From positions 1 through 8,012 of the forward strand of contig JAJDDU010000177.1 of assembly GCA_029260155.1 (NCBI GenBank): DNA of 8,012 nt, written 5' to 3'. The stretch is from Phycisphaerae bacterium. Its GTDB lineage: Bacteria > Planctomycetota > Phycisphaerae > UBA1845. The translations under genes and the position numbers were made by a program. Below the pieces are notes generated by a model. That model did no database searches, was not told where the DNA came from, and saw only the letters and a program-made list of their open reading frames with translations. Below are positions 1-5,274 of this stretch, one piece after another (the stretch's first letter is position 1; each line of letters opens with the position of its first letter).

Positions 1-1
1 C

Positions 2-457
2 GGCAGAGATGAGCTGGACCATTTCCTCGGGACGCGATTGGCCCATGCCATCGAACTATCATCGTGGCTGGACTCCGTCGACGCGCTGGTTTGTGTGCCT
101 ACGCACTGGAGTCACTCGATCGGCCGGCGATACTACGGCCCGAAAGTTCTCACGCGCGCCGTGTCCCGCTTGACGGGAATCCCGACGGCTCCTGTACTCC
201 GACGCGTCGCCGGCGGGCCGCATCAATTCGACGTGCCGCTCAGCGACCGAACCGCCAACGTCCGCGGCAAGTTCGGCCTGATGCCCGGCGCCCGCGTTGA
301 GGGAGCCCGTCTCTGCCTGATCGATGATGTCGCCACGGTGGGGGCAACGCTGAACGAGTGCGCCCGCGTGCTCAAGCGAGCGGGTGTCGCGGCGGTGTAT
401 GGAGCGGTGATCGGCCGCGTAAACACCGCGCACCGGGGGCATCTGCCCCGCCGGTAG
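2..457 (+). CDS. ComF family phosphoribosyltransferase-like protein (5' partial)
   Basis: The frame is open from the window edge, so the true start lies upstream; the TTG at 38 is only an internal codon. The visible 151 residues match the C-terminal phosphoribosyltransferase part of the ComF/GntX family. In order they show a 'VCVPTHW' strand-loop, where the family has VPVPxH, a 'TANVRGKF' motif, typical of the family's RxxNVRGAF, and a PRPP-binding loop LCLIDDVATVGAT at about nt 311-349. ComF proteins are cytoplasmic and linked to DNA uptake in naturally competent bacteria, but in many phyla the role is undefined. Two family positions deviate: the usual RGFNQ stretch reads RRYYGPK, and the PRPP loop has V where the second T of TTGAT is normal. 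Activity is therefore uncertain. The N-terminal zinc-finger-like part, if present, lies outside the window. Family assignment is confident; function is not. Confidence 0.85.
   Translation, partial: GRDELDHFLGTRLAHAIELSSWLDSVDALVCVPTHWSHSIGRRYYGPKVLTRAVSRLTGIPTAPVLRRVAGGPHQFDVPLSDRTANVRGKFGLMPGARVEGARLCLIDDVATVGATLNECARVLKRAGVAAVYGAVIGRVNTAHRGHLPRR
432..455 (+). terminator. Possible hairpin over the ComF stop codon
   Basis: ACCGG at 432-436 pairs with CCGGT at 451-455. GGG at 437-439 then pairs with CCC at 447-449, leaving G450 bulged and a loop of about seven bases. The stem ends on the first base of the TAG stop. No T-tract follows, so it is not a canonical intrinsic terminator. It could be a weak terminator, an mRNA 3' stabiliser, or chance in GC-rich DNA. 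Confidence 0.22.
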
Positions 458-625
458 TGAATCAGCCACAGAGCACATGCTTCTCGGATGTCCGCGCAGG
501 GTTAAATCCGTGCTTCGCGAATGAGCGAAACGGCGGTATGCTGCGTGATGTTCGGGCAACGGAAGACACTGGGCGGGTCGCGGGGTTCACTCCACGACGG
601 GCAACAGATCCGCGTACCCCCGGAA

Positions 626-630
626 AGAGG
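626..630 (+). promoter_or_regulatory. Ribosome binding site of the hybrid kinase gene
   Basis: The purine run AGAGG lies 8 bases before the ATG at 639. That is near-ideal spacing and favours 639 over the in-frame GTG at 633 (2 bases away), the ATG at 642 and the ATG at 651. All four candidates are in the same frame and leave the signal peptide intact. I could not identify a convincing promoter in the gap from 458 to 625. Confidence 0.5.
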
Positions 631-638
631 CAGTGTGC

Positions 639-3600
639 ATGATGCGTGTCATGGAATCACTTACCCGGTTGTTGCGGCACGGGCCACGCAGCTTGGTCGC
701 GTGCGCGCTGTTGACTTTGGCATTGGCTTCTTCCCGGTCACTTGCGGGGCGCGGCGCGGGGGACAGCCTCTATCACCAAGAGTGGCGATGGGCCCGATTC
801 GACGAGCAATCTGGATTGCCATCAGCGCACGTTTTCGATGTCGTCGAATCAACCGCGGGCACGCAGTGGGTGCTTACGAGTAAGGGAATCGCATGGTACG
901 ACGGGTTCTTGTGGCAGGGGGTGGCACTGCCTCAAACGGCCACCATCGAGCCGCCCGCCCAGATTGTCGCGGATTCGAAGGACCGCATCGTGGTGACGAC
1001 CGGAGGCTCGGTTTACCGTGGGAATCAGCATGGAATGGTCCGACTATTCCCGACAGAAACCGGTCAGCAAAACACAGAGGTGACAAGTGCGGTCCCCGTC
1101 GACGGAGATAGGGTGCTCTTGCACTCCTCGCTTCGCACGATCTCGCTGTGGGAAAACGGTAAGGCGACTCGTCTCGGAATCTCAGATACGCTTGAGTCCG
1201 CTTGGGACAACTCCAAGACGATGTATCGCCTTCGAGACGCAAGCGTGTGGCTTCCCACCGCATCCGGTGCGTACGCCTGGAATGGGCGAGACTTGGAATT
1301 GCGGATTCGCCGGCCTACGCGCTTCCTCCAAATCGATGACTCCGGGGCTATTCTCGCCGGTGCGCCCCGATCTTCATCGCAGTCGATGTGGGTTTGGCCG
1401 GAAGAGACCGCCGTCGAAGTTCCCGAAGAGGCCCATGGGTGGAACCTGCGGGCCGTGGATGTCGCGCCGAACGGGGACGCTATCGTCGTTTACCACACCG
1501 GCGAGATGCGGGTTCGCAGCGATGGCGTTTGGGCGTGGCTTACGCCGCTGCCGTGGGAACTGGTCGACGTTACGTTTGTCCGTTTTAAGCGCAACGGCGA
1601 CCTATGGGCAGGCACAAACCACGGACTCTTTCTCTGCCGCCGATCGCTGTCCCGTTGGGAGCGGCGCGACTTTGATCGCTCGCACATCAACGCCTTGCTG
1701 CGGGCGAGCACCGGCGATCTGTGGATCGCCCACAGTCACGGGTTGGCGATTCATCACGCCGACGGAACCGAGGACGAGCTGTCCTCGATTGGCGACATCT
1801 CGCTACGGATCACGACCGGACTAGCCGAGGACGCCGAGGGGGCCATTTGGATATCGAGCGGCGGAGCGTTCACCGGCGTTTTTCGGCTGCGGGATGGGCA
1901 GTGGCAACGCTACGGTCCGCCTGATGGGCTGCCGGAAGCGCGGTTTCACAAGATCGCGAAGGACAGGCGAGGGCGCCTCTGGTTCTTGGGACACGCTCCG
2001 GAAATGCCGCCGACGAGAGATCATCCCGATCCCGGCGCGTATGTTCACGACGACGGCGAGTTCGTGCGATGGGGCGTGCCCGAGGGGCTGCTCCACGGTC
2101 GCGTCTACGCGTTCGTGGAGGGTATCGATGGAAGCTACTGGTTCGGGACCTTGGGTGGATTAAGTCGCTGGAAGGCCGGCCAATGGACCCATTGGCGGCG
2201 ACACGAGGGATTGCGGGACAACAAGATCTTCACGCTTGCCGTTGGGCCTGATGGGCGAATATGGTTCGGCCACCAACACGCGGTCGGCCTGGGGTACATC
2301 GACGAGCAGGAGCATCCAGTGTACGTGGACTCCGCAGAGCACCTCGGGCATGCGGGCATCTGGGATCTTCAATTCGCCCCCGACGGTGCTCTGTGGATTG
2401 CGACCGACCGGGGATTGGGACGGTATCACGACGGCATGAGTTCTCTGTTTGACTCGTCCGTCGGTGCTCGCGGATTGTATTTGTGGCCGCTGCTGCCGGA
2501 AGAGGGCGAGATCTACGCGGGCACACAAGGCGACGGGTTGCACGTGCTGGACCTTTCGGAAGCGCGGAATCCGCCGCCCCGAGTGACCATCCATCCGGCG
2601 GTTTTCTCCGGATCGGACACGCTCGTTAAATGGACCGTTCATCCCTTTCAAGCGGAGCAACCCTGTTCGAAGGTCGGCACGCGATTCCGCGTGGATGGCG
2701 GTGCCTGGTCGCAGTGGAGCAGGACACACGCGGCAGTGCTCCCGGAACTGAAACACGGCGACCACACGCTGGCGGTCCAAGCGAAGAGCCTTTTCGGAAA
2801 AGTGGATCCCGAGGGCACCCGCTTGACGTTCGGCAAGCCGCCGCCTTTCGTGTTCTCGCGAACAATTCTCGCCATCGCCGCGGCGGGGACGCTGAGCGTC
2901 ATTGGCGCTTTGGCGTTGTACTTTCGCGAGCGGCGCCGGCAGATTGTCCTTGTACGGGCGAGCGAAGAGAAATACCGCGGCATCTTCGATGACTCCATCA
3001 CCGCGATTTACGTGTTCGACGGCGATAAGAAGTTCGTGGATTCAAACAGTGCGGGCCTGCAACTCCTGGGCTATTCCAGAGAAGAGCTCCTCGGGATGCA
3101 CGTTCCCGACGTCGACGCAGACCCGGGCGAGGTCCTTCCTGTACATCAACAACTCCTAGACGGCACGCCGATCGTCAACTATGAGCACCGGCTGAAACGA
3201 AAGGACGGTGAGATCATCACGGTGCTCAACAACTCAAGGCCGCTTACTGATCCGCAAGGCAATGTGGTCGGAATGCAAAGCACCCTCATCGACATCACCG
3301 AACGCAAGAAAGCCCAGGCGGCAATCGCTCGCGCCAAGGAGGAATGGGAGCGGACTTTCGACGCAGTGCCGGACCTCGTGTCCATTGTCAACAAGCACTG
3401 TCAAATCGTCCGCGTGAATAAGGCCATGGCGCAGCGGCTGGGCCTCGAACCGGAGGAGCGCGAGGGAGAGCACTGCTATACGTGCATTTGTCCTGCCAAG
3501 GGACCACCGGCGGGGTGCCCGCACACCGATCTCCTCAGCGACCGCCAAGAGCACACTATTGAGCAGTCCATGGAGTCACTGGGCGGCGACTTCCTGGTCA

Positions 3601-5267
3601 CGATGTCGCCATTGTTCGATTCCGATGGCGAATTCACGGGCAGTGTACACGTGGCCCGTGACGTCACTGCGCGCAATCAGGCCGAGGAGAAACTCCGCCT
3701 TTCAGAGGCAAAGTACCGGACTCTGTTTGATCACGCTTACGCCGCAATCCTGGTCTTCGATCTCGACGACGAAACCATACTCGAAGCCAACCGGCAAGCG
3801 TGCGAAATCTACGGCTTTAGCCACGATGAGATGATCGGAAAAACGTTGGATCTGTTCCAGCCGCCGGAACGCCACGGGCGTAGCAAGACGTTGGAGATCC
3901 TCAACCAAACCCCGCCGCACGGGCTCGAACTCGTCCACTACCGCAAGGACCGCACCCAAGTGTTCGTCGAGGTGCGCGCCACCATCGTGGAATACGGAGG
4001 GCGGGAGGCCGTCCTCACCATCAATCGCGACATCACGGAACGAAAATGCGCCGAAGAGGAACACAAGAAACTGGAGGAACAACTCCGACATTCGCACAAG
4101 ATGAAGTCCATCGGGCAGCTCGCAGCCGGTGTCGCACACGAATTCAACAACCTCCTCGTCGCCATACTCGGAAACGCTGAGTTCCTGCTCACCAAAGTCA
4201 CCGACGTCCAGACGCCTGAGTTCAGGCAACCGCTCGAAGACATCAACACCTGTGGCCAGCGCGCTGCATCGCTCACGCAGAGGCTATTGGGCTTCGCCAG
4301 AAAAAGAACTTCGCATATCAAGCCCGTAGACTTGAACGCCGTCGTCGAAGGGGCTGACCGGCTGATCAAGCAACTCCTCGGCGAGCGTATCACACTCCGC
4401 ACCGATCTTGACCCCGATCTGCGGAGCGTCGAAGCGGACGTGACGGAGATGGAGCAGGCCGTCATGAACCTCGCCATCAACGCACGTGACGCGATGCCGG
4501 AAGGCGGTGCGATTACCATCCGAACCCAAAACGTCTCGTTCGACGAAGCTTATGCACGGGCGAATCCCGACGCGCGTGGCGGGCCGCACGCCGAGTTGGT
4601 TGTCGAGGACGACGGTTGCGGGATGACCGCCGAGACCATTGACAGGATCTTCGAGCCGTTCTTCACCACCAAGCCCCCGGGGGAGGGGACAGGACTCGGG
4701 CTCTCAACGGTATTCGCCGACGTCACCAAACTGGGTGGTCATCTCAACGTGGAAAGCACCGTGGGTGCGGGGACGAGAATCCGCATTTACATTCCCTGCG
4801 GCGCGACCACGGGAAGCGTACCCGCGGCAACCGATGACGCGCCGGAGCTGGGCCGTCTACGCGGCGATGAGACGATTCTAGTGTGCGACGACGCCGAAGC
4901 TGTCCTCAAATCGACTTCGCTGCTCCTCCAGACGGCAGGCTACACCGTGCTGACCGCGCGCGGTGGACGCGAAGCGCTGCAATTGTCCCTATCTCACGCG
5001 GGGGCCATCGATCTGCTGCTCACTGACGTCATCATGCCGAAGATGAACGGTCCCCAACTTGCGGACGCTCTTGTGCAACAACGCCCGGGGATCAAAGTGC
5101 TCTACATGTCGGGATGCCCCTCCGACGTCTTCAATGCCGGCGTAGTCCAGGGTGAACGTGTCGAGGTCCTACAGAAACCATCGCCAAGCGGAGTGCTCGT
5201 TCAGAGTGTGCGGGAGATTCTCGACAAGCCGACACGCACGAAGCACACTGGCGAAAAGACCGTCTAG
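639..5267 (+). CDS. Membrane-bound hybrid sensor histidine kinase with two-component propeller sensor, three PAS domains and a receiver domain
   Basis: This gene encodes 1542 residues from the ATG at 639. The N-terminus has a basic region and hydrophobic core (residues 18-31) with signal cleavage possible after A30 or A36. Residues about 49-644 hold roughly 14 propeller blades with Reg_prop-type motifs (G-x-hydrophobic-W-x-G/A). Residues about 645-735 resemble a Y_Y_Y domain. One transmembrane helix spans about 742-763, so the 700-residue sensor is periplasmic. Inside the cell are PAS1 (775-890, ending ITERKKAQ), PAS2 (900-1012, with a Cys cluster at 946-960) and PAS3 (1022-1134). HisKA follows, with H1167 in VAHEFNN, then HATPase with N-box N1281, G1 DGCGM at 1325-1329, an F-box, and GTGLGL at 1350-1355. 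The receiver has acidic D1417/D1418, phospho-acceptor D1463, S1491 and K1513. All catalytic residues expected of the families are present. The signal probably passes from periplasmic ligand to autophosphorylation at H1167 and on to D1463 or a separate partner. There is no HTH output domain. The ligand is unknown; carbohydrate sensing is inference from HTCS relatives. Confidence 0.95.
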   Translation: MMRVMESLTRLLRHGPRSLVACALLTLALASSRSLAGRGAGDSLYHQEWRWARFDEQSGLPSAHVFDVVESTAGTQWVLTSKGIAWYDGFLWQGVALPQTATIEPPAQIVADSKDRIVVTTGGSVYRGNQHGMVRLFPTETGQQNTEVTSAVPVDGDRVLLHSSLRTISLWENGKATRLGISDTLESAWDNSKTMYRLRDASVWLPTASGAYAWNGRDLELRIRRPTRFLQIDDSGAILAGAPRSSSQSMWVWPEETAVEVPEEAHGWNLRAVDVAPNGDAIVVYHTGEMRVRSDGVWAWLTPLPWELVDVTFVRFKRNGDLWAGTNHGLFLCRRSLSRWERRDFDRSHINALLRASTGDLWIAHSHGLAIHHADGTEDELSSIGDISLRITTGLAEDAEGAIWISSGGAFTGVFRLRDGQWQRYGPPDGLPEARFHKIAKDRRGRLWFLGHAPEMPPTRDHPDPGAYVHDDGEFVRWGVPEGLLHGRVYAFVEGIDGSYWFGTLGGLSRWKAGQWTHWRRHEGLRDNKIFTLAVGPDGRIWFGHQHAVGLGYIDEQEHPVYVDSAEHLGHAGIWDLQFAPDGALWIATDRGLGRYHDGMSSLFDSSVGARGLYLWPLLPEEGEIYAGTQGDGLHVLDLSEARNPPPRVTIHPAVFSGSDTLVKWTVHPFQAEQPCSKVGTRFRVDGGAWSQWSRTHAAVLPELKHGDHTLAVQAKSLFGKVDPEGTRLTFGKPPPFVFSRTILAIAAAGTLSVIGALALYFRERRRQIVLVRASEEKYRGIFDDSITAIYVFDGDKKFVDSNSAGLQLLGYSREELLGMHVPDVDADPGEVLPVHQQLLDGTPIVNYEHRLKRKDGEIITVLNNSRPLTDPQGNVVGMQSTLIDITERKKAQAAIARAKEEWERTFDAVPDLVSIVNKHCQIVRVNKAMAQRLGLEPEEREGEHCYTCICPAKGPPAGCPHTDLLSDRQEHTIEQSMESLGGDFLVTMSPLFDSDGEFTGSVHVARDVTARNQAEEKLRLSEAKYRTLFDHAYAAILVFDLDDETILEANRQACEIYGFSHDEMIGKTLDLFQPPERHGRSKTLEILNQTPPHGLELVHYRKDRTQVFVEVRATIVEYGGREAVLTINRDITERKCAEEEHKKLEEQLRHSHKMKSIGQLAAGVAHEFNNLLVAILGNAEFLLTKVTDVQTPEFRQPLEDINTCGQRAASLTQRLLGFARKRTSHIKPVDLNAVVEGADRLIKQLLGERITLRTDLDPDLRSVEADVTEMEQAVMNLAINARDAMPEGGAITIRTQNVSFDEAYARANPDARGGPHAELVVEDDGCGMTAETIDRIFEPFFTTKPPGEGTGLGLSTVFADVTKLGGHLNVESTVGAGTRIRIYIPCGATTGSVPAATDDAPELGRLRGDETILVCDDAEAVLKSTSLLLQTAGYTVLTARGGREALQLSLSHAGAIDLLLTDVIMPKMNGPQLADALVQQRPGIKVLYMSGCPSDVFNAGVVQGERVEVLQKPSPSGVLVQSVREILDKPTRTKHTGEKTV
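783..2570 (+). repeat. About 14 beta-propeller blade repeats in the kinase sensor region
   Basis: Degenerate repeats of about 43 residues recur through the periplasmic part. The core strands can be read as GTQWVLTSKGIAWY, DRIVVTTGGSVY, ASVWLPTASGAYAW, GDLWAGTNHGLFLC, GDLWIAHSHGLAI, GAIWISSGG, GRLWFLG, GSYWFGTLGGLSRW, GRIWFGHQHA, GALWIATDRGLGRY and GEIYAGTQGDGLHV, plus three weaker ones. The later blades keep the Reg_prop consensus best and those between about nt 950 and 1500 least. Fourteen blades would make two seven-bladed propellers, the arrangement known for Bacteroides hybrid two-component sensors. The count was made by eye and could be off by one or two. Confidence 0.7.
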
Positions 5268-5274
5268 GTGCGCC

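Noticed and set aside
514..542. An inverted repeat TTCGC-N6-GCGAA (514-529) followed by a -10-like TATGCT (537-542).
   Set aside because: Arms are only 5 bases, the -35 position (TTCGCG) matches the consensus poorly, and the combination is expected by chance in this composition. It is not strong enough to call an operator or promoter.
59..559. A 166-residue minus-strand open frame opposite the ComF gene and the following gap.
   Set aside because: It is antisense to a clear ComF family match and shows no recognisable motif.
693..704. Lipobox-like LVAC (residues 19-22) in the kinase signal peptide, suggesting a lipoprotein.
   Set aside because: The Cys sits early in the hydrophobic core, which continues with ALLTLALA, so the h-region before it would be too short. 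A normal signal cleavage after A30 or A36 fits better.
1087..1824. A 245-residue plus-strand open frame inside the kinase gene in another frame.
   Set aside because: It lies wholly within the propeller-coding region, has an Arg/Pro/Ser-rich shadow-like composition, and shows no domain or ribosome binding site.
5250..5274. GGCG...CGCC complementary tetramers around the convergent stops as a shared terminator.
   Set aside because: A 4-base stem with a 17-base loop and no T-tract is too weak to support a terminator call.
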